Of a stretch of 34,472 bases of DNA, positions 23,939-32,407 are shown piece after piece. Source of the stretch: Sulfurospirillum sp. (GTDB lineage Bacteria > Campylobacterota > Campylobacteria > Campylobacterales > Sulfurospirillaceae). The notes beneath the pieces are model-generated. The model saw nothing but the letters and a program-made list of their open reading frames with translations. It was not told where the DNA came from and searched no databases. Position 1 is the first letter of the stretch. The number at the start of each line of letters is the position of its first letter. A program made the position numbers and the translations under genes. The DNA lies in assembly GCA_026987955.1 (NCBI GenBank), contig JALSME010000049.1:1-34472 (forward strand), given 5' to 3'.

Positions 23939-25340
23939 ATTTGTATTTCTAGTTTTTTTTGCATGTAGTACACTTTATTCTGCTACAAACTATACAAAAG
24001 AGTTGCTATCCTATGATAGAAAGATAGCAACTTCAAATGATGATGAACTTTTGCGTGTTCATCACTCTTTAAAAAGTATCTATATTCATTCTATTGTTAG
24101 TAATGATAATAGACTAAAAAAAGAGGCATTAAAAAGGCTTGTTAAAACTGCTACTATTTTAGGATTAGATAACTCAGGTTACAAAAAAGAGTTAAAAACT
24201 TTAGAAAAGGCAAACTCAGCTAAACAAACAGTAATAAAACAGAAAACTGTTAAGAAAAAAGATATTAAAACAAAAAAAGTTGCTAAAAAAAGCAAATATC
24301 TACCAAATCTTCGCTCTATAATATATCGTAACGATAGATTAATTTTGAATTTTGATAAAAAAATTACAACTAAGAGTATAAAATCATTTCAACTGAAAAG
24401 TAAGAAAAGCTATAGAGAGGTCTTTGATATTAAGGCTATTTTGCCATTTATTCCAAATGTAAAAGTTCCTAATGAGCTTAAAGACTTGAGAATTGCACAA
24501 TACAATAGCAAAACTATGAGGGTAGTTTTTCAAAGAGATTCAATATTAAAATCAGATGTTAAACTAAAAGATACTCAAATAGAGATTTACTATGGTACTA
24601 AGAAGAGTAATGTAAAAAAAATTAAAATAGAAAAAAACTATGAAAAGTTTGTTAAATCACTACCTTCAAATAAGATAATAGTAATTGATGCAGGACATGG
24701 TGGTAGAGATGCAGGAGCAGTAGGAAGTAAGACAAAATATGAAAAGCATGCAGTTCTGCAGATTGCATTACGAACAGGAAAAATTTTAAAGAAAAGAGGA
24801 TATAAAGTTTACTATACAAGAAGTACTGATAAGTTTATAAAATTAAGAGATAGAACAAAATATGCAAATAGAAAAAATGCAGATCTTTTTATATCCATAC
24901 ATGCAAATGCGACAAAAAGAAAGTCTCTACACGGGGTAGAAACATTTTTTCTTTCGCCAGCAAGAAGTAAAAGAAGTAAAAATGTAGCAGCACTTGAAAA
25001 TAAATCTGATATTGATGAGATGAACTACTTTTCAAAGCAGACCTTTTTAAATGTTTTTAATAGAGAGAAGATAATTTTGGCAAATAAACTTGCACTAGAT
25101 GTTCAACAAGGTATGTTAAATCGTCTTAAAAGTAAGTATAGTAAAATTAGAGATGGTGGAGTTAGAGAAGCACCTTTTTGGGTTCTTGTTGGTGCACAAA
25201 TGCCTGCTATTTTAGTTGAAACTGGTTACATATCTAATCCTACTGAAAGAAAAAGGATTTTTAATTCTCATTATCAAAATCTCTTAGCAAGTGGTATTGC
25301 TGATGGTATAGATAGTTATTTTAGTAAAAGCGAATACTAG
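23922..25340 (+). CDS. N-acetylmuramoyl-L-alanine amidase (AmiC-like)
   Basis: A 472-aa exported amidase. The signal peptide IVRFVFLVFFACSTLYSA is followed by a helical, lysine-rich stretch to about 120, an AMIN-like domain at about 125-230, and the Amidase_3 domain from about 243. Zinc ligands and catalytic residues are visible in IVIDAGHGGRDAGAVG, SIHANA and ILVETGYISN. It cuts the amide bond between muramic acid and the stem peptide during cell separation. The insertion between the SIHANA and VETGY motifs could be the regulatory helix that EnvC-type activators displace. C. jejuni has an amidase (AmiA) at this position. Overlap with the preceding gene is 17 bases and eutB starts one base after its stop. 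Confidence 0.92.
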   Translation: MAKIVRFVFLVFFACSTLYSATNYTKELLSYDRKIATSNDDELLRVHHSLKSIYIHSIVSNDNRLKKEALKRLVKTATILGLDNSGYKKELKTLEKANSAKQTVIKQKTVKKKDIKTKKVAKKSKYLPNLRSIIYRNDRLILNFDKKITTKSIKSFQLKSKKSYREVFDIKAILPFIPNVKVPNELKDLRIAQYNSKTMRVVFQRDSILKSDVKLKDTQIEIYYGTKKSNVKKIKIEKNYEKFVKSLPSNKIIVIDAGHGGRDAGAVGSKTKYEKHAVLQIALRTGKILKKRGYKVYYTRSTDKFIKLRDRTKYANRKNADLFISIHANATKRKSLHGVETFFLSPARSKRSKNVAALENKSDIDEMNYFSKQTFLNVFNREKIILANKLALDVQQGMLNRLKSKYSKIRDGGVREAPFWVLVGAQMPAILVETGYISNPTERKRIFNSHYQNLLASGIADGIDSYFSKSEY

Positions 25341-25341
25341 C

Positions 25342-26736
25342 ATGCAAAAAAAGTATAAGTTTCAGCTAGGATCTAAGACATATGCTTTTGAAAATCTTGT
25401 AGAGGTCATGGCAAAAGCTACACCAAAAAGATCTGGAGATGAGCTTGCTGGAGTTGCTGCCATATCTGAGGAGGAAAGAGTAGTTGCACAGATGCTATTG
25501 AGCGAAGTTCCTCTAAAAACATTTTTATGTGAACATCTTGTAGCCTATGAAGATGATGAAGTTACGAGGCTTATAGTTGAAAATCATGACCTTGAAGCGT
25601 TTGAGCCAATTTCGCATCTTTGTGTGGGAGATTTGAGAGACTGGTTACTTAGTGATTACACTAGCATTGAAATGATACAAGATATTAAGATGGGATTAAC
25701 TCCTGAGATGGTTGCAGCAGTATCAAAAATCATGAGAAATCAAGATTTAATAATAGTAGCAAAAAAATGTGAAGTAATTAGCTCTTTTAGAAATACAATT
25801 GGTTTAAAAAATAGACTCTCAACAAGACTTCAACCAAATCATCCTACAGATGATGTTTCAGGAATTGCAGCAAGTATATTAGATGGTCTTATGTATGGAA
25901 GTGGTGATGCTGTTATTGGCATTAACCCTGCTAGTGACAATATCAAACAAGCTACTAAGCTTTTAAATTTAATAGATGAAATTATATCCAAATATGACAT
26001 ACCAACTCAGTCTTCAGTTTTAACTCATGTGACAAATACAATTGAGATGATAGAAAAAAATGCTCCTGTAGATTTGGTATTTCAATCTATTGGTGGAACA
26101 GAAGCAACTAATAGTAGTTTCGGTTTTAATTTATCAATTTTAAAAGAGGCACAAGATGCTGCTCTTAGTTTAAAAAGAGGAACAGTTGGAAATAGTGTTA
26201 TGTACTTTGAAACTGGTCAAGGAAGTTCACTCTCTGCAAATGCACATCATGGACTAGACCAGCAAACATGCGAAGTAAGAGCATATGCAGTTGCAAGAAA
26301 ATTTAACCCACTTCTAATCAATACAGTGGTTGGTTTTATCGGTCCTGAGTATCTTTATGATGGAAAAGAGATTACAAGGGCAGGTCTAGAAGACCACTTT
26401 TGTGGTAAATTACTTGGACTTCCAATGGGTTGTGATATATGCTATACAAATCATGCACAGGTAGATCAAGATGATATGGATAACCTTTTGACACTTCTTG
26501 GTGTTGCAGGGTGTAATTTTATTATGGGTATTCCCGGGTCTGATGATATTATGTTGAATTATCAAACTACATCTTTTCATGATGCACTCTATATTAGAAG
26601 AGTATTAAATCTTCGCCCAGCTCCAGAGTTTGAAAAATGGTTAGAAAAAATGCAAATTTTCACTGATACTAATAAATTTGTGCTAAATGATAAAATGGCA
26701 GTTGGCTTTTCAAATTTACTTAAAGAGACATTATGA
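25342..26736 (+). CDS. eutB: Ethanolamine ammonia-lyase large subunit EutB
   Basis: A 464-aa protein of full EutB length. It catalyses the adenosylcobalamin-dependent conversion of ethanolamine to acetaldehyde and ammonia, with EutC. Recognisable stretches are VMAKATPKRSGDELAGVAA near the start, RLQPNHPTDDVSGIAASILDGLMYGSGDAVIGINPASD, QSIGGTEATNSSFGFNL, YFETGQGSSLSANAHHG and CDICYTNHAQVDQDDM. No reactivase (EutA), transporter, acetaldehyde dehydrogenase or microcompartment gene is in the window. It follows the amidase gene after one base, in a run that otherwise holds housekeeping genes, so it looks like an addition to the end of that operon. Confidence 0.95.
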   Translation: MQKKYKFQLGSKTYAFENLVEVMAKATPKRSGDELAGVAAISEEERVVAQMLLSEVPLKTFLCEHLVAYEDDEVTRLIVENHDLEAFEPISHLCVGDLRDWLLSDYTSIEMIQDIKMGLTPEMVAAVSKIMRNQDLIIVAKKCEVISSFRNTIGLKNRLSTRLQPNHPTDDVSGIAASILDGLMYGSGDAVIGINPASDNIKQATKLLNLIDEIISKYDIPTQSSVLTHVTNTIEMIEKNAPVDLVFQSIGGTEATNSSFGFNLSILKEAQDAALSLKRGTVGNSVMYFETGQGSSLSANAHHGLDQQTCEVRAYAVARKFNPLLINTVVGFIGPEYLYDGKEITRAGLEDHFCGKLLGLPMGCDICYTNHAQVDQDDMDNLLTLLGVAGCNFIMGIPGSDDIMLNYQTTSFHDALYIRRVLNLRPAPEFEKWLEKMQIFTDTNKFVLNDKMAVGFSNLLKETL

Positions 26737-26770
26737 GTGTTCTTACTGTACAGTGGTCTCATTATGAGTG
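26730..26770 (+). repeat. Short direct repeat with palindrome at the eutB-eutC junction
   Basis: CATTATGAGTG (shared ATTATGAGTG at 26730-26739 and 26761-26770) occurs twice, 31 bases apart, at the end of eutB and at the eutC start. Between them is a perfect 10-bp palindrome ACTGTACAGT (26745-26754). Deleting one 31-base unit would restore an ATGA overlap between the two genes, so this looks like a small tandem duplication or insertion. Confidence 0.6.
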
Positions 26771-27534
26771 ATATTGTAGTCAAAAATGACTGGGATGTTC
26801 TTCGAAAATATACAGCAGCTAGGATTGGTTTAGGAAGAACTGGGATTAGTTTGCCAACAAAACAGACTCTTGCATTTGCATTAGATCATGCAAGAGCTAG
26901 AGATGCAGTATATCTTAACTTGGATACAAATGTATTAGAAAAACAATTGGAAAATTTAGAATTTAGTACAATAAAATTAAACTCTAAAGCTAAAAATAGA
27001 GAGACTTACTTACAAAGACCAGATTTAGGAAGAGAGCTCGATGAGACTTCTGCAAAATTGTTAGAAAAAAAGGTTTATGATTTAGTATTTGTGATTGCAG
27101 ATGGTCTATCTTCAAGAGCTATTCATGATAATGCAGTAAATTTCATATCTAGTTTATCGGCTAAATTAGAGGCAGACACAAGAGAGTGGAGTATAGCCCC
27201 AATATGTATAGTAAAACAAGGAAGAGTTGCAATTGGTGATGAAATTGGTCAGAGGCTAGATGCTAAAATAGTGGTTGTACTCATTGGTGAAAGACCAGGA
27301 CTTAGTTCACCAGATAGTTTGGGGTTTTATATGACATGGAACCCACAAGTAGGGCTAAAAGATTCAAGTCGTAACTGTATATCAAATATTAGATCAGAAG
27401 GTTTGTCATATGATGAAGCATCAAATAAAGCACTATATCTAATAACAAAATCAACAGAGTTAGAACTCTCAGGAGTAAATTTGAAAGAGAGAAGTGCTGA
27501 GGAAATTACATGTAGAGCATCTATTGAGCAATAA
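26764..27534 (+). CDS. eutC: Ethanolamine ammonia-lyase small subunit EutC
   Basis: The ORF track begins at a GTG (26737), but the ATG at 26764 (MSDIVVKNDWDVLRKYTAARIGLGRTG, 256 aa) is the natural start for the family. Typical EutC segments are ARIGLGRTGISLPTKQTLAFALDHARARDAV, YLQRPDLGRELD, VIADGLSSRAIHDNA, ARVAIGDEIG-like GRVAIGDEIGQ, and IGERPGLSSPDSLGFYMTW. It completes the cobalamin-binding interface with EutB. The last 14 bases overlap the convergent adk gene, leaving no room for an intergenic terminator. Confidence 0.94.
   Translation: MSDIVVKNDWDVLRKYTAARIGLGRTGISLPTKQTLAFALDHARARDAVYLNLDTNVLEKQLENLEFSTIKLNSKAKNRETYLQRPDLGRELDETSAKLLEKKVYDLVFVIADGLSSRAIHDNAVNFISSLSAKLEADTREWSIAPICIVKQGRVAIGDEIGQRLDAKIVVVLIGERPGLSSPDSLGFYMTWNPQVGLKDSSRNCISNIRSEGLSYDEASNKALYLITKSTELELSGVNLKERSAEEITCRASIEQ
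27507..27517 (+). repeat. TACATGTAGAG copy near the end of eutC
   Basis: Exact copy of the recurrent 11-mer, 17 bases before the eutC stop and next to the eutC/adk overlap. It is read in a different frame (I-T-C-R-A) from the copies that encode L-H-V, so protein conservation does not explain it. Confidence 0.7.
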
Positions 27535-28084
27535 ACTTTTTCATATCATTAACCACAGACTCAATATCTCTTTCGCCATCTATTTTGTGTAGCAGTTTTT
27601 TAGACTCATAAAATTTCTGAATATTTTTAAGAGGTTCAGTATAAATTCTCATACGGTTTTTAAAAACTTCTATGTTGTCATCATCTCCACGATTTCGTCC
27701 AAGAACTCTGTTCATCGCTACTTTTTCACTAACTACTACTTCTATAACGGCCTTTAGAACTATATTTGGTTCCTTCTTTAGTACACTATCAAGCCCCATC
27801 ATCTGCTCATCACTTCTTGGGTAGCCATCTATAAGGATAGTGCTACATGTAGAGCCATTGATAGCTTTTACTATGGTATCAAGTGCAACTTCAACAGGTA
27901 CAAGCTCACCTGCACTCATGCGTTTACCTATAATTTTGCCAAGTTCGCTACCACTTGCCACTTCAGCACGAAGAAGCTCACCAGTTGAGTAGTGAGCTAT
28001 GTTTTCGTCATGCTCTGCAATAATCTGGGCATCGGTAGTCTTACCACTACCAGGTGCTCCTATGATTAAAAAGAGATTTTTCAT
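27521..28084 (-). CDS. adk: Adenylate kinase
   Basis: A 187-aa short-type adenylate kinase, interconverting ATP, ADP and AMP. The P-loop is GAPGSGKTTDAQ (9-20). AMP-site residues lie in STGELLRAEVASGSELGKIIGKRMSAGELVPVEV, followed by LIDGYPRSDEQM. The lid is short (NRVLGRNRGDDDN) without the zinc-type insertion. The P-loop has SGKTT instead of the commoner AGKGT, a variant I associate with Campylobacterota. The start overlaps the aspS stop as TAATG. C. jejuni has the same aspS-adk pair. Confidence 0.95.
   Translation of the reverse strand: MKNLFLIIGAPGSGKTTDAQIIAEHDENIAHYSTGELLRAEVASGSELGKIIGKRMSAGELVPVEVALDTIVKAINGSTCSTILIDGYPRSDEQMMGLDSVLKKEPNIVLKAVIEVVVSEKVAMNRVLGRNRGDDDNIEVFKNRMRIYTEPLKNIQKFYESKKLLHKIDGERDIESVVNDMKKFIAQ
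27844..27854 (+). repeat. TACATGTAGAG copy inside adk
   Basis: Exact copy of the recurrent 11-mer in a minus-strand gene, here read as part of G-S-T-C-S. The flanking base makes the palindromic core CTACATGTAG. Confidence 0.7.
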
Positions 28085-29832
28085 TACGATTTGGGTTTCT
28101 CTCTAAGTCTGATTCCCAAATCTCTAAGTTGTTCATTGTCAACAGAGCTTGGAGCTTGTGTTAGAAGGCATTGTGCTTTTTGAGTTTTAGGGAATGCAAT
28201 AACATCACGAATAGATTCAGAGTTTGTTAAAAGCATGATAAGACGGTCAAGTCCCATTGCAAGTCCGCCATGAGGAGGTGCACCAAATTTTAGGGCATCA
28301 AGAAGAAATTCAAACTTCTCATTTGCCTCTTCCTCGCTTATGCCAAGTAGATCAAATACTCTTTTTTGCATCTCTGGCTTGTGAATTCTCATACTACCGC
28401 CACCAAGCTCTGTTCCATTTAAAACGATATCATAGGCTATACTTTCCATCTCGTCGATAGGAGCATTTATATCTTTTGGTTGAGTAAAAGGGTGGTGAAG
28501 AGCTTTAACTCTTCCATCAACTATCTCAAACATATCAAAGTCAACAACCCATACAAATTCAAATACTCCTGAAGGGATGATATCCATAATCTCAGCAAGA
28601 TATATTCTAAATCTTCCCATATAATCAAGCACCAAGTTTTTCTCACCAGCACCAAAGAAGATTGCATCACCAACTTTAAGATCACTCACTTTGATGATTT
28701 CTTCCAAATCGTCTTCACTAAAAAACTTGGTAAGAGGACCTTTTAGTCCATCCTCTTTCATCTGGAAGTATCCAAGACCACTCGCACCAAACTTTCTTAC
28801 ATAGTCCTCAAAGCCCTTCATCTGTCTTTTTGAAAAGATATTGTCTCCATTTGGAACTTTTAAAGCCTTGATTCGGTTTTTCTTTTTGTCTTTTGCAATG
28901 CTGCTAAAAATCTCATTTTCACACTTAGCAAAGATGTCTATAACATCAACCATACTCAAATCATATCTGAGGTCTGGTTTGTCTGAGCCATACTTCTCCA
29001 TAGCGTCTTTATATCTTATTCTATTAAATGGAGTTTTTATCTCATGTCCTGCCGCTTTAAAAATATCTACTAGTAAATCCTCTGTTACTTTTATAACATC
29101 TTCTTGGTCACAAAAGCTCATCTCAAGATCTATCTGTGTAAACTCTGGTTGTCTATCAGCTCTTAAGTCTTCATCTCTAAAACACTTTGCAATTTGGAAG
29201 TATCTATCAAACCCAGAGCACATAAGAAGTTGTTTAAAAAGTTGTGGAGATTGAGGAAGAGCAAAAAACTCTCCATTGTGCACACGACTTGGCACAAGAT
29301 AATCTCTAGCACCTTCTGGTGTAGATTTTGTAAGAATTGGAGTTTCAACTTCTAAAAAACCTTGGCTATCTAGCAGGTTTCTTGCAGCTATAGTAGCTTT
29401 ACTTCTTAGCTTAAAAGTCTCATATGATTTTGCATTTCTTAAGTCTAAAAATCTATATTTTAGTCTTGTATCTTCTCCAACTTTGTTATCACCAATTACA
29501 AATGGAACAGGCTCACTAGCATTTTCAACTATAAGCTCTTCAACTACAATCTCAATTTTTCCAGTTTTTAGCTTTGGATTTTCAAGCCCTTCACCTCTAG
29601 CCCTTACAGTTCCTTTTGCTCTTAAAACAAACTCATCTCTAATGGTATTTGCTACCTCATGTGCTTGCTTGCTATCTGCTGGGTCACACACAAGTTGAAC
29701 CAGTCCACTTTTGTCACGAAGGTCTATAAATATAATTCCACCATGGTCTCTATCGTTGTTACTCCAACCACAAAGCTCTACTCTTTCACCTATGTTTTCT
29801 TCACTTAAATCTGTACAGTAATGACTTCTCAA
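28084..29832 (-). CDS. aspS: Aspartyl-tRNA synthetase, probably non-discriminating
   Basis: A 582-aa class IIb synthetase of the bacterial type: N-terminal OB-fold ([24 protein letters not shown]), catalytic core with [19 protein letters not shown], motif 2 [23 protein letters not shown], a GAD insertion, and motif 3 [14 protein letters not shown]. The start is TTG, supported by GAGGAA about six bases upstream. His30 in RDHGG corresponds, as far as I recall, to the His31 of Pseudomonas enzymes that also charge tRNA-Asn; with GatCAB, common in this phylum, that would be the asparagine route. That point is inference. It is transcribed with adk, away from nadK. Confidence 0.95.
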   Translation of the reverse strand: MRSHYCTDLSEENIGERVELCGWSNNDRDHGGIIFIDLRDKSGLVQLVCDPADSKQAHEVANTIRDEFVLRAKGTVRARGEGLENPKLKTGKIEIVVEELIVENASEPVPFVIGDNKVGEDTRLKYRFLDLRNAKSYETFKLRSKATIAARNLLDSQGFLEVETPILTKSTPEGARDYLVPSRVHNGEFFALPQSPQLFKQLLMCSGFDRYFQIAKCFRDEDLRADRQPEFTQIDLEMSFCDQEDVIKVTEDLLVDIFKAAGHEIKTPFNRIRYKDAMEKYGSDKPDLRYDLSMVDVIDIFAKCENEIFSSIAKDKKKNRIKALKVPNGDNIFSKRQMKGFEDYVRKFGASGLGYFQMKEDGLKGPLTKFFSEDDLEEIIKVSDLKVGDAIFFGAGEKNLVLDYMGRFRIYLAEIMDIIPSGVFEFVWVVDFDMFEIVDGRVKALHHPFTQPKDINAPIDEMESIAYDIVLNGTELGGGSMRIHKPEMQKRVFDLLGISEEEANEKFEFLLDALKFGAPPHGGLAMGLDRLIMLLTNSESIRDVIAFPKTQKAQCLLTQAPSSVDNEQLRDLGIRLREKPKS

Positions 29833-29998
29833 GATAATTCCTCTGTTTTTATAAGGCTATTATTTTAGCTAAAATTAGTATAAATACTACTTAAGTGCCT
29901 AATCACAATAAATCTTTAAACATGAAGTGCAATTTTTGAAAGATAAGGTAAAATTCGTAAATAATTTCATATTAATTAAATAAACGATAAAATAATGT
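29833..29998. promoter_or_regulatory. Divergent aspS/nadK control region with two adjacent inverted repeats
   Basis: The longest gene-free stretch of the window (166 bp). It contains a perfect 14-bp palindrome ATTTTAGCTAAAAT (29862-29875) followed without gap by TAGTAT-AA-ATACTA (29876-29889). Both lie where an aspS promoter would be expected on the minus strand (TAAAAT or TATACT as -10). For nadK a TAAAAT (29988-29993) lies very close to the ATG and no ribosome site is evident. No RNA gene was recognised. Confidence 0.5.
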
Positions 29999-30877
29999 AT
30001 GAAAATAACAGATACAAATGAGCGACTAAAACAGATACAGTGTGTTGGGTTAATTAGCAAGCCATATGACACAGGATTAACTAATCATTTTATAAAAATT
30101 AAGAGTGCACTTTTAAGATATGGTGTTGAGCTTTTGGTTGAGAGTAGAAGTTCTGAGCTTCTTGGGTGTGAAGGAGTTAGTTTTGATGAGATGTGCAGAA
30201 GAAGTGACTTTCTTATAGCTCTTGGTGGAGATGGAACTCTCATATCACTTTGTAGAAGGAGTTTTGAATACGCAAAGCCAGTTTTGGGAGTGTATGCAGG
30301 ACAACTTGGTTTTTTGACAGATATAAAAACAGAAGAAGTTGAGAGTTTTATAGATAAAATTTTCACTCAAGAGTATCGTATAGATACCCGCATGATGCTT
30401 GAAGTATCTTTACATGTAGAGGGTGCAAAACAGACAATAGTAGCATTTAACGATGTAGTTTTTTCTCGTCCAAAGCTTTCAGGTATGGCGACAATAGAAG
30501 CATATATAGATGGAGAACATATAAACTCATATTATGGAGATGGGTTGATAGTTTCGACCCCTACAGGCTCTACAGCATACAATGTATCAGCTGGTGGACC
30601 TGTTGTTTATCCTCTTACAAAGGCTCTTATACTTACTCCTGTTTGTCCACATTCGTTAACTCAAAGACCACTTGTTCTTCCTGTAAACTTTGAGGTTAAG
30701 TTTAAAAGTGGCGATGAAGATACAGTTATCATAGTTGATGGGCAAGATACATACTGTATTGGAGATTATGATTTTGTGAGTATAAAGATAGCTGAAAATG
30801 GTGCAAAACTTATACATAGGATGGATAGAAATTACTTTAAGGTACTAAAAGAAAAGCTTCATTGGGGGCTTAAATGA
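29999..30877 (+). CDS. nadK: NAD kinase
   Basis: A 292-aa ATP-NAD kinase producing NADP. LGGDGTLIS carries the GGDGT motif (76-80). AFNDVVFSRP has the conserved ND pair, and YGDGLIVSTPTGSTAYNVSAGGP is the family's second signature. Length is normal. The ATG has no good ribosome site, so it may be translated from a short or leaderless transcript. The end overlaps recN as ATGA. The order nadK-recN-response regulator-tatD is that of C. jejuni Cj0641-0644 as I remember it. Confidence 0.95.
   Translation: MKITDTNERLKQIQCVGLISKPYDTGLTNHFIKIKSALLRYGVELLVESRSSELLGCEGVSFDEMCRRSDFLIALGGDGTLISLCRRSFEYAKPVLGVYAGQLGFLTDIKTEEVESFIDKIFTQEYRIDTRMMLEVSLHVEGAKQTIVAFNDVVFSRPKLSGMATIEAYIDGEHINSYYGDGLIVSTPTGSTAYNVSAGGPVVYPLTKALILTPVCPHSLTQRPLVLPVNFEVKFKSGDEDTVIIVDGQDTYCIGDYDFVSIKIAENGAKLIHRMDRNYFKVLKEKLHWGLK
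30411..30421 (+). repeat. TACATGTAGAG copy inside nadK
   Basis: Exact copy of the recurrent 11-mer, on the coding strand, read as part of S-L-H-V-E-G. Confidence 0.7.
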
Positions 30878-32406
30878 TAGAGCGTTTAAAAGTTAAAAAT
30901 CAGCTTAGTTTTCAAGAGGTAGATGTCTCATTTAGTAGTGGATTGATTGCATTTACAGGTCCAAGTGGAGCAGGAAAGTCTGTATTTATGCAAGCGATAT
31001 TGTCAGTTTTTGGACAAAGTGATGCAAATGCAAGTAGTGTGGAAGCAACCGTAACAGACAAGATTGATTTGGAAAAATATGGTTTACAAAGTGATGATAT
31101 AAATATATTTAGATATACAAAAGACAGAGCAACTAGGTACTTTATAAACACATCAAGTGTGTCTAAAAAGAGTATGTTCGAGATATCTAGCAGTTTTTTA
31201 AATTCGTTAGCAGTTCGAGATAGTGAAGAGTTTGAAAATGAAAGAGTTATCCATCTTCTTGATGCACTAATAGGGAAAAAAGATCCTCTGCATTTGAATG
31301 AAACTATAGAGTATAAAGAGCTCTTTTTTGAGTATAAAGAGCTTAAAGAGAAGCTTGAAAGTATAGAAGAGAAAGAGAGAAAGATAGAAGAGCTTAAAGA
31401 GTTTGTATCTTTTGAGATAGCAAAGATAGATGATATATCTCCAAAAATTGGAGAAGATGAAGAGCTTATGAGTTTTAAACGATCTTTATCAAAAAAAGAG
31501 AAGATACAAGAGAGTCTAAAAGTAGCCAATGAGATTTTTTCGTGTGAGAGTGGTGTAAGTGAGTTTCTCTCTTTGATTGAGAGAGACAGTAGTTTTTTTG
31601 ATGAGTCAATGAATGAGCTTAGAGCGATAATTGAAGATGAAACAGATAGATTAAATGACCTTGAAGATCAAGATATCGAGTCTATTTTAGAGAGAATTGA
31701 GAAGATATCAGGATTAAAAAATAGATATGGAAGCATAGAAGAGATTTTAGAGTATAGAGACAAAAAGATAAAAGAGCTTGAAGAGTATGATAATATAAGC
31801 TTTGAAAAAGCAAAACTTATCTCTGTATGTAAAGAGAAGTTAGAAGTTTTGCAAGGCAAAGCGGAGGTTATATCAAAAAGAAGAGAGGACTCTTTAAAAA
31901 CTTTAAATATGCAGATAGATAACTATCTTGATATGCTCTATATGCCAAAAGTGGATATATCGATAGAAGATGTAGACCTTTATGAATATGGAAAAGATTT
32001 CTTACATGTAGAGCTTGGAAGAGTTAACATAAAAAAGATAAGTTCAGGAGAGTATAATAGACTAAGACTAGCATTTATAGCTACTACAAGTGAGTATCTT
32101 TTAGATGTTGGAGGAGTTTTAATTTTAGATGAGATAGATGCAAATCTTAGTGGAAAAGAGTCTATGAGTGTGGCAAAAGTTTTAAAGATACTTTCAAAAA
32201 AGTATCAAATATTTGCTATATCACATCAGCCTCAACTCTCAAGTCAAGCAGATTCTCACTTTTTAGTTACAAAAGAAGATGGTATAAGTAGTGTAACACT
32301 TTTAGCAAAAGAGGAGCGCATAGTTGAACTTGCTCGTATGGTAAGTGGAGAAGAAGTAAGTGAAGAAGCTATTATATTTGCAAAGAAATTATTAGGGATA
32401 GAATAA
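30874..32406 (+). CDS. recN: DNA repair ATPase RecN (short form)
   Basis: A 510-aa SMC-like protein. The N-terminal Walker A is GPSGAGKSVFMQAILSVFG (about 30-37 for the core), followed by coiled-coil arms (about 150-350, e.g. EYKELKEKLESIEEKERKIEEL). The C-terminal head has the signature SSGEYNRLRLAF and Walker B VLILDEIDANLSGKES with a D-loop. RecN works early in recombinational double-strand break repair. It is somewhat shorter than the roughly 550 aa of E. coli RecN, mainly in the coil, a size usual in Campylobacterota. The start overlaps nadK as ATGA; the response regulator gene follows after one base. Confidence 0.87.
   Translation: MIERLKVKNQLSFQEVDVSFSSGLIAFTGPSGAGKSVFMQAILSVFGQSDANASSVEATVTDKIDLEKYGLQSDDINIFRYTKDRATRYFINTSSVSKKSMFEISSSFLNSLAVRDSEEFENERVIHLLDALIGKKDPLHLNETIEYKELFFEYKELKEKLESIEEKERKIEELKEFVSFEIAKIDDISPKIGEDEELMSFKRSLSKKEKIQESLKVANEIFSCESGVSEFLSLIERDSSFFDESMNELRAIIEDETDRLNDLEDQDIESILERIEKISGLKNRYGSIEEILEYRDKKIKELEEYDNISFEKAKLISVCKEKLEVLQGKAEVISKRREDSLKTLNMQIDNYLDMLYMPKVDISIEDVDLYEYGKDFLHVELGRVNIKKISSGEYNRLRLAFIATTSEYLLDVGGVLILDEIDANLSGKESMSVAKVLKILSKKYQIFAISHQPQLSSQADSHFLVTKEDGISSVTLLAKEERIVELARMVSGEEVSEEAIIFAKKLLGIE
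32003..32013 (+). repeat. TACATGTAGAG copy inside recN
   Basis: Exact copy of the recurrent 11-mer on the coding strand, read as part of F-L-H-V-E-L, shortly before the SSGEYNR signature. Confidence 0.7.
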
Positions 32407-32407
32407 A

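Noticed and set aside
26737-26763. GTG start of eutC
   Set aside because: The nine extra residues are not typical of EutC and come from the duplicated 31-base unit.
29995-30021. Eight-codon ORF overlapping the nadK start
   Set aside because: No ribosome site and very short; overlapping ATGs occur easily in this sequence.
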